Positions 34,882 through 44,475 of a DNA stretch of 64,000 bases are shown piece by piece (the stretch's first letter is position 1; every line of letters begins with the position of its first letter). The position numbers were made by a program, and so were the translations under genes. Location: positions 1,327,041-1,391,040 of the forward strand of contig NZ_CP019434.1 of the NCBI RefSeq assembly GCF_001975725.1. The letters are read 5' to 3'. The notes beneath the pieces are model-generated. The model ran no database searches, was not told the DNA's origin, and worked only from the letters and a program-made list of their open reading frames with translations. Source of the DNA: Acidihalobacter ferrooxydans (GTDB lineage: Bacteria; Pseudomonadota; Gammaproteobacteria; DSM-5130; Acidihalobacteraceae).

Positions 34882-35871
34882 TTATGCGTCGATTTCCTGC
34901 CCCAGTCCGGCAGCGTTCGCCAGCGCCAGCGCGTGTGCGGCGATGGCGGTGTCCTGCGCACCTGTGCCGGTCAGGTCGCAGAGTGTGATGTCGCGGTCCG
35001 AGGTGCGTCCGGTGGCATTGCCGCACAGGATGGCGCCGAGTTCGACCGTGGGCGGCGGCGAGCTGAGGCAACCGGCGGCGATCGCTGGGCGCAGTTCGCC
35101 GAGTGTCAGGCTTTGTGCGATGCGGTCGCAGACGATGCGCGTTGCGCGGGCGAGCGCGGCGGGCGCGATCTCGTTCTTGTAAGGTGCGTCCGATCCCATC
35201 GCGGTGACGTGCTGCCCCGCGTGCAGCCAGTCGGCCTGTACGATCGGTTCGCGCGATGGCGTGGTGGTGACCACGATATCGGCTTCGCGCACGACGGCCG
35301 CGGCGCTGTCGCGGGTTTCAACCGGGATGCCCAGGCATTGGGTCATTTCGGCGGCGTAGGCTTGCGCCGCGTCGGCGCGACGGCCCCAGACCAGCACTTT
35401 TTCCAGTGGGCGCACACGCTTGAGCGCTTCGATCTGCAACCGCGCCTGCAAGCCGGTACCGAGTACGCCGGCACTGCGCGCATCGGTTCGTGCCAGCGTC
35501 CGTGCGGCCAGAGCGCCGGCTGCGGCGGTGCGCAGATCGGTGAGATAGCCATTGTCCAGCAGCACGGCTTCCACGCGGCCGGTTTCGGCGCTGAGCACTG
35601 CCATGAAGCCGGACAGGCTGGGCAGCCCGCGTGCCGGATTGTCGAAAAAGCCGGATGAGGCCTTGATGGCCAGTTGCGGGATGCCATCGATATAGGCCGT
35701 CTTGATGTCCACCTCGGCATTGCGCGGCGCGATTTCCAGCGCCAGCACCGGCGGTTGAATGGCGCGCCCTTCACCGAGCGCGCGGAACGCGCGTTCGGCT
35801 GCGTCGATGGCCGCGAGGTCCAGCGGCACGAGGTGGCGCAGTTCGCGCTCGGTGAGAATGCGGACGTTCAT
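34882..35871 (-). CDS. eutC: Ornithine-cyclodeaminase-family protein EutC
   Basis: 329 residues from ATG 35871 (MNVRILTERELRHLVPLDL). The NAD-binding motif GVLGTGLQARLQIEAL and KASSGFFDNP with the cyclodeaminase core identify the OCD/mu-crystallin family, and placement beside eutB and doeA points to ectoine-utilisation EutC, involved with EutA and EutB in converting hydroxyectoine into ectoine-pathway intermediates. A longer upstream frame was rejected as it runs through low-complexity sequence. EutC is separated from eutB by 184 bases. Confidence 0.85.
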   Translation of the reverse strand: MNVRILTERELRHLVPLDLAAIDAAERAFRALGEGRAIQPPVLALEIAPRNAEVDIKTAYIDGIPQLAIKASSGFFDNPARGLPSLSGFMAVLSAETGRVEAVLLDNGYLTDLRTAAAGALAARTLARTDARSAGVLGTGLQARLQIEALKRVRPLEKVLVWGRRADAAQAYAAEMTQCLGIPVETRDSAAAVVREADIVVTTTPSREPIVQADWLHAGQHVTAMGSDAPYKNEIAPAALARATRIVCDRIAQSLTLGELRPAIAAGCLSSPPPTVELGAILCGNATGRTSDRDITLCDLTGTGAQDTAIAAHALALANAAGLGQEIDA

Positions 35872-36055
35872 GGTGCGGAGTCTATCTGATGATGGCGTGT
35901 GCCGATGAAGAAAAGCTCTCGCACACGTTCGCAGTAAACCATATAAAAATAAGCGTAATTTTGCCATGCAAAATGAGACCACTGACGCCGGGCTCGACAC
36001 CGGACAAAGAGCGGTTCGCGTCGAGCAGATCCGCGATCGGCACTCGACAGGCCCC

Positions 36056-37042
36056 TCATTCGACTGATTCTCCATTGACGATGCGGGTGAAGTGTTCCAT
36101 GTCGACGTTGTTGCCGGTGATGATGGTGGCGACGCGCCGTCCGCCGCCGGGCACGCCGCCACGCGCCAGCACAGCCGCGCCGACAGCGGCAGCGCCCTCG
36201 GTTACCAGACGCTCGTGGCAATACAGATCGCGCATGGCGCGGGCTATTTCGGCTTCGGACACCTGTACGACGTCGTCGAGCAGCTGTTGTGCCAGGGCGA
36301 AGGTATAGCGGTTGTCCAACCCGATGCCACCGCCCAGACTGTCGGCCAGCGTCGGTTCTTCGGGCACGTCGACCGGATGCTTCGCGGCCAGACTGGCGAT
36401 CATCGCCGCGCCGCGTTCGGGGCTGACACCGACGATGTGGAGAGCCGGGTTGATGGTCTTGGCGGCCAGCGCTACGCCGGCCAGCAGGCCACCGCCGGAC
36501 AGCGGGATCAGCAGCGTATCCAGCTCCGTGGCGTCTTCGAGCAGTTCCAGGCCGAGCGTGCCTTGCCCGGCGATGACGTCCGGATGGTCGAAGGGCGGGA
36601 TGTAGCCGAGTCCGTGCTCGGAGGCCAGCCGCAGCGCCTCGGTAACGGCGGCATTCTGGTCGCTACCGGCGCGCACCACTGCGGCGCCGCGATCGCGTAC
36701 GGCTTGCGCCTTGTGTTCGGGGACGAGGCTGGACAGGCAGACGGTGCAGGCGACGCCTGCGGCGCGCGCAGCCCAGGCCACGGCGCGGCCGTGGTTGCCG
36801 GTCGAGGCGGTAACGACGCCGCGTTGCAGCGCATCGGCATCGAGACAGAGCAGCGCGTTGGTGGCGCCGCGCAGCTTGAAGCTGCCGCTGGGTTGCAGGG
36901 TTTCGAGTTTGAGCAGCACCTGTTCGGCGCCGCTCAGTTGTGCCAGACGCGGCGCCGGTAACAGGGGCGTGTGCGCCACGCGCCCGCGCAGACGGGCGCG
37001 GGCGCGATAAACGTCGAGCGCGGTGGGCGGTTCAGCTGCCAC
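36056..37042 (-). CDS. eutB: Serine/threonine-dehydratase-like PLP enzyme EutB
   Basis: 328 residues. PLP Lys in QPSGSFKLRGATNALL; STGNHGRAVAWAA and IPLSGGGLLAGVALAAK (glycine-rich phosphate loop) are fold type II dehydratase motifs. Context assigns it to EutB of hydroxyectoine use. I place the start at GTG 37042, overlapping the doeD stop by 11 bases; a much longer frame continues upstream but is antisense-free read-through of the transaminase gene in another frame and unlike the family. Confidence 0.85.
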   Translation of the reverse strand: MAAEPPTALDVYRARARLRGRVAHTPLLPAPRLAQLSGAEQVLLKLETLQPSGSFKLRGATNALLCLDADALQRGVVTASTGNHGRAVAWAARAAGVACTVCLSSLVPEHKAQAVRDRGAAVVRAGSDQNAAVTEALRLASEHGLGYIPPFDHPDVIAGQGTLGLELLEDATELDTLLIPLSGGGLLAGVALAAKTINPALHIVGVSPERGAAMIASLAAKHPVDVPEEPTLADSLGGGIGLDNRYTFALAQQLLDDVVQVSEAEIARAMRDLYCHERLVTEGAAAVGAAVLARGGVPGGGRRVATIITGNNVDMEHFTRIVNGESVE

Positions 37043-38462
37043 GCAGCGCGCCTTTGGCGGCCAGCTCTTCGGTGACCGCGGCCACAGCCTGGCGGGTGGT
37101 GTCGACGATGCGATCCGCTTCGGCGCGGGTGAGCACCAGCGGCGGGGCGAAGCCGAGGATGTCGCCGTGCGGCATGGCACGGGCGAGCACACCCTGGGCG
37201 CGGCAAGCTTCATAGACTCTGACGCCGACTTTGTGCACGGAATCGAAGGGCAGGCGCCTGGCCGGATCGCGGGCGAACTCGACGGCGGCGAGCATGCCGA
37301 CGCCGCGCACTTCGCCGATGATGGGCGAGTCCTTGAGCGCTTCGCGCAGGCTACCGAGCAGGTAGGCGCCTGTATCGCTGGATTTCCTGACCAGATTTTC
37401 GCGCTCGATGATATCGAGATTGGCGAGCGCGGCAGCGGTGCCCAGCGGGTGGGCGGAGTAGGTCCAGCCGTGGCCCAGCGGCCCGAGTTTGTCGGAGCCT
37501 TCTTCGAGCACGCGCCACACGCGCTCGCCGACCAGGACCGCGGACAGCGGCGCATAGGCGCTGGTCAGGCCCTTGGCGAGGGTCATCAGGTCGGGCTCGA
37601 TACCGTATTTTTCACAGCCGAAGGTGGTGCCGATGCGACCGAAGCCGGTGATGACTTCGTCGGCGATCAGCAGAATGTCGTAACGGCGCAGAACGGTCTG
37701 GATTTCTTCCCAATAGCCTTCGGGCGGCGGCACGATGCCGCCGGTGCCGAGCACCGGTTCACCGATGAAGGCGGCGACGGTATCCGGGCCTTCTTCGAGG
37801 ATCATGCGTTCGAGTTCGGCGGCGCAGTGGCGGGAAAACTCGCGTTCGCTCATGCCGTCTTCGTCGCGCCGGTAGTAGTGCGGCGTGAGGGTGTGTTTGA
37901 CCTGCGGCAGCGGCAGGTCGAAAGCTTGGTGGAAGACCGGCAGGCCGGTGAGGCTGCCGGTCATCAGGCCGGAGCCATGATAGGCGCGGTGGCGCGAGAT
38001 GATTTTCTTCTTCGTGCTGCGGCCGAGGATGTTGTTGTAGTACCAGACGAGCTTGATCTGGGTTTCGTTGGCGTCGGAGCCGGACAGGCCGTAGTACACA
38101 CGGCTCATGCCGGGCGGGGCCATGCGGATCAGGCGCTCGGACAGCGCGATCAGAGGTTCGTTGGAGTGGCCGGCGTAGGCGTGGTAATACGCCAGTTCGT
38201 GCGCCTGACGCGAAATCGCGTCGGCGACTTCGCTGCGGCCATAGCCGATGTTGACGCAGTACAGGCCGGCGAAGGCGTCGAGGTATTCCTTGCCGTGCGC
38301 GTCGCGCAGGGTCGCGCCCTGACCGCCGGCGATGATCTGCGGGTTGGACAGGCCGTGTGCGTGCGCCTTGAGATTGGTCGACGGGTGCAGCACGTAGGCG
38401 CGATCGGCGGCTTCGAGTTCGGCGAGCGTATCGTTGGGGATGGATGCAGTATTGAGCGTCAT
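37032..38462 (-). CDS. doeD: Diaminobutyrate transaminase (class III)
   Basis: 476 residues. PLP-binding Lys in LMTLAKGLTSAYAPLSAV, Asp in LLIADEVITGFGRIGTTF, and YYGLSGSDANETQIKL are class III aminotransferase motifs. In the ectoine pathway DoeD moves the amino group of L-2,4-diaminobutyrate to give aspartate semialdehyde. It follows doeC after 24 bases and overlaps eutB. Confidence 0.85.
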   Translation of the reverse strand: MTLNTASIPNDTLAELEAADRAYVLHPSTNLKAHAHGLSNPQIIAGGQGATLRDAHGKEYLDAFAGLYCVNIGYGRSEVADAISRQAHELAYYHAYAGHSNEPLIALSERLIRMAPPGMSRVYYGLSGSDANETQIKLVWYYNNILGRSTKKKIISRHRAYHGSGLMTGSLTGLPVFHQAFDLPLPQVKHTLTPHYYRRDEDGMSEREFSRHCAAELERMILEEGPDTVAAFIGEPVLGTGGIVPPPEGYWEEIQTVLRRYDILLIADEVITGFGRIGTTFGCEKYGIEPDLMTLAKGLTSAYAPLSAVLVGERVWRVLEEGSDKLGPLGHGWTYSAHPLGTAAALANLDIIERENLVRKSSDTGAYLLGSLREALKDSPIIGEVRGVGMLAAVEFARDPARRLPFDSVHKVGVRVYEACRAQGVLARAMPHGDILGFAPPLVLTRAEADRIVDTTRQAVAAVTEELAAKGALRGS

Positions 38463-38486
38463 GGTGTCTCCTCCGGGCAGGTGGGC

Positions 38487-39962
38487 TCAGCCGGGCAGGC
38501 CAAGGCAGATGTATTTCAGTTCGCTGTATTCGTCCAGGCCGTGCCGCGAACCTTCGCGGCCTTGCCCGGATTGTTTGACGCCGCCGAAGGGAATCGGCGG
38601 GCCGGTGAGTTTTGCGCAGTTGATCGCCACCATGCCGTAGTCGAGCGCGTCGCCGAGGCGGGTGGCGCGGCCAAGATCGGCGGTGTAGCAGTACGCGACC
38701 AGGCCGTATTCGGTGTCGTTGGCCAGCCGTACGGCTTCGGCCTCGTCGTCGAACGCCAGCACGGCAGCGACCGGAGAGAAGGTTTCCTCGCGGAACAGGG
38801 CCATGTCCGGGGTGACGTCGGCAACCACCGTGGGGGCGTAGAAATTGCCGCCCAGCGGCTTGCCGCCGGTGAGCACGCGCGCGCCGCGTTCGCGCGCGTC
38901 GCTGACGTGCTGATCAGCCTTGGCGACGGCGCGGGCGTCGATCAGTGGGCCGATATCGGTGTCCGGCTCGAGGCCGTGACCGACGCGCAGCGCGGCGGTG
39001 CGGGCCGCGAAGCGTTCAAGGAAGGCCGCATAGAGCGGGCGCTGTACGAGAATCCGGTTGGCCGCGAGGCAGTCTTCGCCGGAGGTCTGGAACTTGGCCG
39101 CCAGCGCGCCGTCGACGGCAGCGTCGAGATCAACATCGTCGAACACGATGAACGGCGCGTTGCCGCCGAGTTCCAGCGTCAGCCGCTTGACGGTGTCGGC
39201 CGACTGGCGGATCAGGGCCTTGCCGACCTCGGTGGAGCCAGTGAAACTGAGCGCGCGTACGCGGGTGTCGCGCATCAGCGCACTGGCGATGCTGCGACCA
39301 TCGCCGGTGATGACCTGGAATATACCGCCCGGAATGCCGGCCTGCTCGGCCAGCCGAGCCAGCGCCAGCGCGGAGTAGGGCGTTTCGCTGGCCGGACGCA
39401 CGAGCATCGGGCAGCCCGCCGCCAGGGCGGCGGCGGCCTTGCGCGTGACCATGGCCGAGGGAAAGTTCCACGGCGTGATCGCGGCGGTGACGCCGATGGG
39501 CTGGCGCAGCGTGTGCAGGTGACGGCCGGGCAGGTGGCTGGGGATGGTCTCGCCATAGGCGCGGCGGCCTTCTTCGGCGAACCAGCGCACGAAGCTGGCG
39601 GCATAGTCGATTTCGCCGCGCGCCTCGGCCAGCGGTTTGCCTTCTTCCAGCGTCATGATTCGCGCCAGATCCTCGCGGTGCTGGCGCATGCCTGCGTACC
39701 AGGCCAGCAGGCGGTCGGCGCGCTCATCCGGGGTCAGCGCGGCCCATGCGGGCAGGGCTGCGGCGGCGGCATCGATGGCGGTTACGACCGCTGCCTCGCC
39801 GAGTGACGGGATGTGGCCGATGGTTTCGCCCGTGGCGGGATCGGTGACGGCGAGCGTCTCGCGCGCGCCGGTCCAGTGTCCCGCGAGCCAGGCTTGTTCG
39901 CGCCACAAATGAGGCGTGTCGAGTTGGAAGTGCGAGCGTGTTCGTGCGGTTTGCGGGGCCAT
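38487..39962 (-). CDS. doeC: Aldehyde dehydrogenase, aspartate/succinate-semialdehyde type
   Basis: 491 residues. Catalytic Cys in QTSGEDCLAANRI, general-base Glu in LELGGNAPFIV, FTGSTEVGKALI coenzyme loop and ITPWNFPSAMVTRK show an intact NAD(P)-dependent ALDH, sequence type GabD/DoeC. Next to doeD it should oxidise aspartate semialdehyde to aspartate. ATG 39962 has AAGGAGG seven bases upstream. First gene of the minus-strand operon. Confidence 0.85.
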   Translation of the reverse strand: MAPQTARTRSHFQLDTPHLWREQAWLAGHWTGARETLAVTDPATGETIGHIPSLGEAAVVTAIDAAAAALPAWAALTPDERADRLLAWYAGMRQHREDLARIMTLEEGKPLAEARGEIDYAASFVRWFAEEGRRAYGETIPSHLPGRHLHTLRQPIGVTAAITPWNFPSAMVTRKAAAALAAGCPMLVRPASETPYSALALARLAEQAGIPGGIFQVITGDGRSIASALMRDTRVRALSFTGSTEVGKALIRQSADTVKRLTLELGGNAPFIVFDDVDLDAAVDGALAAKFQTSGEDCLAANRILVQRPLYAAFLERFAARTAALRVGHGLEPDTDIGPLIDARAVAKADQHVSDARERGARVLTGGKPLGGNFYAPTVVADVTPDMALFREETFSPVAAVLAFDDEAEAVRLANDTEYGLVAYCYTADLGRATRLGDALDYGMVAINCAKLTGPPIPFGGVKQSGQGREGSRHGLDEYSELKYICLGLPG

Positions 39963-40203
39963 TGTCGCGCCTCCTTCCAGGTGAATGTCCGGTGGTCGTG
40001 CGTTGCGTGTCATCACGTTGCTGAGCCGATAGGTTCAGTATGCATCGCCAGGGGGTGGCGCACGGTCTTTGATGGGGCCGCGGCGCAGTCCATTTGGACT
40101 TTAGTTTGCGGAAAATAAAGTCCTTTATCTGTTTTGAGTGAAAAAATTATTAATTGAATCAATATCCAATCGGAGAATTTCGAAAATTCCCAGGTTTGGT
40201 CAG

Positions 40204-40366
40204 AAGCCGGATATTGCATAAATTCGTGTTGTTCGCACGCCGGATACGGGTTTACGGATCAACTCCGCAGGAGTGGCGTATCGGTAAGTATGGCTGGCTG
40301 TGGAAGCCATCTCTGGTGGGATCTGAAAGCCGGTAACAGTGGTGGCGATTCGTGAAATAGCCGGAT
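40204..40366 (+). repeat. Family B repeat, copy 3 (diverged)
   Basis: Ends AGCCGGATATTGCAT and GTGAAATAGCCGGAT frame a 163-bp copy. The core GGAGTGGCGTATCGGTAAGT and the CATCTCTGGTGGGATCTGAAAGCCGG parts match the other copies, but the inner hairpin is degraded. It lies in the 505-base gap between doeC and the molybdenum enzyme; the first 240 bases of that gap are AT-rich and hold no gene. Confidence 0.6.
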
Positions 40367-40381
40367 CCTGGCGTTCGGTTC

Positions 40382-40416
40382 GTCAAGTCCGGCAGCCTCC
40401 TCCGACTGGCTCCTGG
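40382..40416 (+). repeat. Family A right-end fragment
   Basis: GTCAAGTCCGGCAG followed by GGCTCCTGG resembles the right end of the 61058-61161 copy (CCAAGTCCGGCTG...GCTCCTGG). No left half is visible; it lies 15 bases after family B copy 3. Confidence 0.45.
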
Positions 40417-40468
40417 ACTATCCTTGGGCAGCCACGCCCGTGTTTATTTACAGCAGGAGACTATATCC

Positions 40469-42763
40469 ATGAAGCCGGTATCCGAGACCCCGCCGCAGCG
40501 CACGTTCACGATGACGCATTGGGGTGTCTACGAGCTCGAATCGGCCGGCGGGCGACTGCTGGACGTGAGGCCGTGGCGTGGCGATCCGGCGCCGTCGCCG
40601 ATCGGCCGCTCGCTGCTGGCGGTCGATCACCCGCGCCGCGTTCGTGCGCCGCGGGTCAGCCGGGGCTGGCTGGACGCGCGCGAGGGCCGGCGGCGCGCAC
40701 GACGCGGCAGCACGGAATTCGTCGAAATGCCCTGGCACGAGGTTTTGGATCGGGTCGCCAGCGAGCTAGATCGGGTCCGGCAGACGTGGGGCAACACGGC
40801 CATCTACGCCGGTTCCTACGGCTGGGCCAGCGCCGGGCGTTTCCATCACGCGCAGAGCCAGATGCACCGCTTCATGAACACGCTCGGTGGGTATACCCGT
40901 TCGGTGAACAATTACTCGTTCGCGGCAGCCGACGTGATCGTGCCCCACGTACTCGGCTGTTCGTACCGGTCGCTGCAGGATGAGGCGCCGGATCTGGCCG
41001 AGGTGGCGCGCCACACCGCACTGGTACTCACATTCGGCGGCATTCCGCTCAAGAACGCGCAGATCGAACCCGGCGGACAGGGGCGCCATCTGGTGCGTGA
41101 TCTGCTGCGCACGGCGCATCGGCAGGGTTGCCGCTTCGTCAATGTCTCGCCGCTGCGCGACGATGTTGCGGCGGAGTTGGAGGCCGAGTGGCTGCCGTTG
41201 CGACCCAATACGGATACCGCCCTGATGCTGGGCCTGGCGCACACACTGTATGTCGAAAAACGCTATGACCGCGCTTTCGTGCAGACCTATACCACAGGGT
41301 TCGAGCGTTTCTCGCGCTATCTTCCCGGCACCGACGATGGGCAGCCCAAGGATGCCGCCTGGGCGGCGGCGCTGACAGGCGTGCCGGCGGCACGCATTCG
41401 TGCACTGGCGCGTGAACTGGTCGCCGCGCGCAGTCTGATCAACGTGAGCTGGTCGGTGCAGCGCGCCGATCATGGCGAACAGCCCTACTGGATGGCGATC
41501 ACGCTGGCCGCGATGATCGGGCAAATCGGTCTGCCCGGTGGCGGATTCGCTTTCGGTTATGGCGCGGTCGGCTCCATCGGCAACGGCGTGCCGCGGGTGC
41601 GGATGCCGTCCTTACCCGGCCTGCGCAATCCGGTCGATAGTTACATTCCGGTCGCGCGGATCAGCGACATGCTGCTCAACCCCGGTAGCCGCTTCGCGTA
41701 CAACGGACGCAATCTGGTCTATCCGGACATCCGGCTGGTGTACTGGGTCGGCGGCAATCCCTTCCATCACCATCAGGACCTCAACCGCTTGCTTGAGGCC
41801 TGGCAGCGGCCCGAAACGATTATCGTGCATGAACCGTTCATGACCGCGACAGCGCAACATGCGGACATCGTGCTGCCGGCGACAACGCCGCTGGAGCGCA
41901 ACGATCTCGGCGGCGCATCACAGGATAATGTGCTGGTCGCCATGCGCCGGGCGATTCCGCCGGTAGGTCAGGCGCGCGACGATTACGCGATTTTTTCCGA
42001 TCTGGCGCAACGGCTGGGCGTGCATGAGGCGTTCACCGAAGGGCGTTCGGAAATGGATTGGCTGCGGTATCTCTATGCGCGCCTGCGCGTAACGCATGAC
42101 GATTTGCCCGAATTTGACGTGTTCTGGACGCAGGGCATCCACGAATTCGCCGCGACATCCTCCGCGCACCCGCCGTGCCGGTTGCTGCGGGCGTTTCGCG
42201 AGCAACCGCTGGAGCATCCGCTGGCCACGCCTTCCGGGCGGATCGAAATCGGTTCGGATGTCATCGAGTTGTATGGCTACGCCGATTGCCCGGGTCATCC
42301 GGTCTGGCTGGAACCGGGCGAATGGCTGGGTGGCGCCGAGGCGGTTCATCACCCTCTGCATTTGCTTTCCAACCAGCCGGCGACGCGCCTGCATAGCCAG
42401 TGGGAGCATGGCGTGACGAGCCAGCAAGACAAGATCAACGGCCTGGAGGCGCTGCAGATCAACCCGGGGGATGCACGCGCCCGGGGCGTGCGCGATGGCG
42501 ATGTCGTGCTGGTGCGCAACGCGCGCGGACGCTGTCTGGCCGGGGCGCGGGTGACGGATGCGCTGATGCCGGGCGTTGTTATTTTGCCGACCGGCGCGCC
42601 CTTCGAGCCGGCGGCGCCGGGCGTGCCGGGCAGCCTGGAGTTACGCGGCAATCCGAACGTACTCACGCGCGACCACGGAACGTCGCAGCTTGCGCAGGGG
42701 CCGAGCGCGCAAACCTGCCTGGTGGAAGTCGAGCGTTACGATCCTGCGGCGGACCCGCGCTGA
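40469..42763 (+). CDS. Cytoplasmic molybdopterin oxidoreductase (BisC/TorZ-like)
   Basis: 764 residues. It lacks an N-terminal Fe-S Cys motif and a twin-arginine signal, as in single-subunit cytoplasmic S- or N-oxide reductases. YAGSYGWASAGRFHHAQSQ has the Ser of the BisC/TorA/DMSO reductase group as molybdenum ligand, and LLSNQPATRLHSQWEHG and GSLELRGNPNVLTRDHGTSQLAQGP are typical C-terminal cofactor-binding segments. CAGGAGA (40451-40457) supports ATG 40469. It is transcribed toward a regulator gene and overlaps that gene's 3' end by 28 bases. Its role in ectoine use is not known. Confidence 0.8.
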   Translation: MKPVSETPPQRTFTMTHWGVYELESAGGRLLDVRPWRGDPAPSPIGRSLLAVDHPRRVRAPRVSRGWLDAREGRRRARRGSTEFVEMPWHEVLDRVASELDRVRQTWGNTAIYAGSYGWASAGRFHHAQSQMHRFMNTLGGYTRSVNNYSFAAADVIVPHVLGCSYRSLQDEAPDLAEVARHTALVLTFGGIPLKNAQIEPGGQGRHLVRDLLRTAHRQGCRFVNVSPLRDDVAAELEAEWLPLRPNTDTALMLGLAHTLYVEKRYDRAFVQTYTTGFERFSRYLPGTDDGQPKDAAWAAALTGVPAARIRALARELVAARSLINVSWSVQRADHGEQPYWMAITLAAMIGQIGLPGGGFAFGYGAVGSIGNGVPRVRMPSLPGLRNPVDSYIPVARISDMLLNPGSRFAYNGRNLVYPDIRLVYWVGGNPFHHHQDLNRLLEAWQRPETIIVHEPFMTATAQHADIVLPATTPLERNDLGGASQDNVLVAMRRAIPPVGQARDDYAIFSDLAQRLGVHEAFTEGRSEMDWLRYLYARLRVTHDDLPEFDVFWTQGIHEFAATSSAHPPCRLLRAFREQPLEHPLATPSGRIEIGSDVIELYGYADCPGHPVWLEPGEWLGGAEAVHHPLHLLSNQPATRLHSQWEHGVTSQQDKINGLEALQINPGDARARGVRDGDVVLVRNARGRCLAGARVTDALMPGVVILPTGAPFEPAAPGVPGSLELRGNPNVLTRDHGTSQLAQGPSAQTCLVEVERYDPAADPR

Positions 42764-43248
42764 GGCGGGTCGGCCACGTAGTTCGCCGGCACGGCGAGAG
42801 ATCGCAAGGGTTTGCCCATGACGACGGCCGTTCTGAAGCGGCGGATGTTGGCATCGTCGAAGAACAGTCGGCGGGTCATGGCCTCGAAGTCGTCCATGCT
42901 CTGAGCAAGGGCGATGATCACGAAATCGCTGTCGCCGGTCACGTAATAGCATTGCTGCACCAGCGCTTCGTTGGCGACCTTGCGCCGGAACTTGTCGACC
43001 TGATCCGCGCGTTCGTGCTCAAGTTCGACGGTGACGATAAAGGTCATCGGCAGGCCCACTGCGGCCGGCTGAATCTCGACGGCGTCGCGCACGATGACGC
43101 CGCTTTCGCGTAAGCGCTTGATGCGCCGCTGTACGGCGGGGGCCGACAATGACACCGCTTCCGCCAGTCGGTCGAGTGATTGGCGGGCATCCGCCTGCAG
43201 CAGATCCAGCAGGCATCTGTCGATCAGGTCAAGCGCGGGAAACTTCAT
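42736..43248 (-). CDS. Lrp/AsnC-family transcriptional regulator
   Basis: 170 residues from MKFPALDLIDRCLLDLLQADARQ. N-terminal winged helix (SLDRLAEAVSLSAPAVQRRIKRLRESGVI) and C-terminal RAM domain (CYYVTGDSDFVIIALAQSM) are complete. Divergent from the ammonia-lyase-like gene with a 126-base AT-rich gap, so it may control that gene. Downstream end overlaps the molybdenum enzyme tail-to-tail. One of two AsnC-type regulators in the island. Confidence 0.88.
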   Translation of the reverse strand: MKFPALDLIDRCLLDLLQADARQSLDRLAEAVSLSAPAVQRRIKRLRESGVIVRDAVEIQPAAVGLPMTFIVTVELEHERADQVDKFRRKVANEALVQQCYYVTGDSDFVIIALAQSMDDFEAMTRRLFFDDANIRRFRTAVVMGKPLRSLAVPANYVADPPQRGSAAGS

Positions 43249-43374
43249 TGAATTTGTCGTGAGGGTGATTATTTGAACAACATTTTTAATCAAAAATTCA
43301 TGAATACGCAAAATATAGTCGATCAATGCCTTCAGTATGGTGTTTCTATTAAATGACCAGAGGCGGCTTTCGCG

Positions 43375-44475
43375 GTGTATCTGCTCAGCAATCCGCTACG
43401 GCTCAAAGGGCTTGCCGCGTCGGCCGGGCTGGCGCAGGGCGCAGTCGTTGCCGACCCGTGCGCTGCACAAGCGCTGTTCAGTCGCTGCCCGCGAGCGGCG
43501 CGGACACCGTTGCGCGAGCTGCCGCAACTGGCGAAGCATTTTGCCGTCGGCGAGTTATGGGTAAAAGACGAGAGCGAGCGACTGGGCCTGGGCAGTTTCA
43601 AGGCGCTGGGCGCGGCGCACGCCATTGCGCGTGAGGCTGCGCAGCGCGTTGAAGCTGCGGGTGGCGAATCCGATGCCGACGTTTGGCGGGAGGCGCTGGC
43701 GGGGGAGGTTCTGGTCTGCGCGAGTGCCGGCAATCATGGTCTGTCGGTGGCGGCCGGCGCGCGGATTTTCGGGGCGCGGGCTGTGGTCTATCTCAGCCGT
43801 GCGGTGCCTGAAGCCTTTGCCGAACGATTGCGCGCCAGGGGTGCGCAGGTGTGCCGCGCCGGCGATACCTACGAGGACAGCATGGCGGCCGCGGCGGCGG
43901 ATGCCCAGCGCTATGGCTGGACGCTGCTGTCGGATACGACCTGGCCGGGATACGTCGAATGGCCGCAGCGCGTGATGGAAGGCTATCTCATCCTCGGGGC
44001 GGAGGCGCTGGAACAACTGCCGGCGCCGGCAACGCATGTGTTTGTGCAGGCCGGTGTCGGGGGCTTCGCCGCGGCGATGACCGCGTTGCTCCGGGCGCAC
44101 TGGGGCGATGCGCCGCGCATCGTCGTCGTCGAGCCGGCGTCGGCACCGGCGCTGCTTGAAAGCGTGCGCGCGGGGCGTGCGGAGCGGACCGCAGGGCCGA
44201 CCTCGGTCATGGGTCGCATGGACTGCAAGGAGCCCTCCCATCTGGCGCTGGCCGAGCTGGCGCGCGAGGCGGATGCGTTCGTCACGCTGACGGATGCGGA
44301 AAGCCTCGAAACGGTCGCTGCGATTGCGCAGTGCGGACTTGTGACCACGCCGTCCGGCGCTGCTGGAATAAGCGCCCTGCACCATGCGGACGCGGCAGCG
44401 CGGGCGGCGCTCGGTCTGGATCGCGACAGCCGCGTGCTGGCCTTCATGACGGAAGGTCCGGAGGACGCGACATGA
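43375..44475 (+). CDS. Diaminopropionate ammonia-lyase-like PLP enzyme
   Basis: 366 residues, somewhat short of the roughly 400 of DpaL/YgeX. PLP Lys in LGLGSFKALGAAHAIA, ASAGNHGLSVAAGARIFGARAVVYLS, and Gly-rich phosphate loop QAGVGGFAAAMTA identify the fold type II lyase group. GTG 43375 is used. Divergent from the AsnC gene and overlapped by the M20 gene (ATGA). In E. coli ygeX is followed by the M20 gene ygeY, which this pair resembles; the true substrate may be diaminopropionate, diaminobutyrate or a related amino acid. Confidence 0.75.
   Translation: MYLLSNPLRLKGLAASAGLAQGAVVADPCAAQALFSRCPRAARTPLRELPQLAKHFAVGELWVKDESERLGLGSFKALGAAHAIAREAAQRVEAAGGESDADVWREALAGEVLVCASAGNHGLSVAAGARIFGARAVVYLSRAVPEAFAERLRARGAQVCRAGDTYEDSMAAAAADAQRYGWTLLSDTTWPGYVEWPQRVMEGYLILGAEALEQLPAPATHVFVQAGVGGFAAAMTALLRAHWGDAPRIVVVEPASAPALLESVRAGRAERTAGPTSVMGRMDCKEPSHLALAELAREADAFVTLTDAESLETVAAIAQCGLVTTPSGAAGISALHHADAAARAALGLDRDSRVLAFMTEGPEDAT

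Noticed and set aside
35872-36162. N-terminal extension of EutC
   Set aside because: Low-complexity sequence overlapping the end of eutB; MNVRILTE is the natural start.
37043-37555. N-terminal extension of EutB by about 170 residues
   Set aside because: The extension reads through doeD in another frame and has no similarity to PLP dehydratases.
37023-39806. 927-codon plus-strand frame across doeD and doeC
   Set aside because: Two well-defined enzymes on the minus strand explain the region; this product is Gly/Ala/Arg-rich with no motif.
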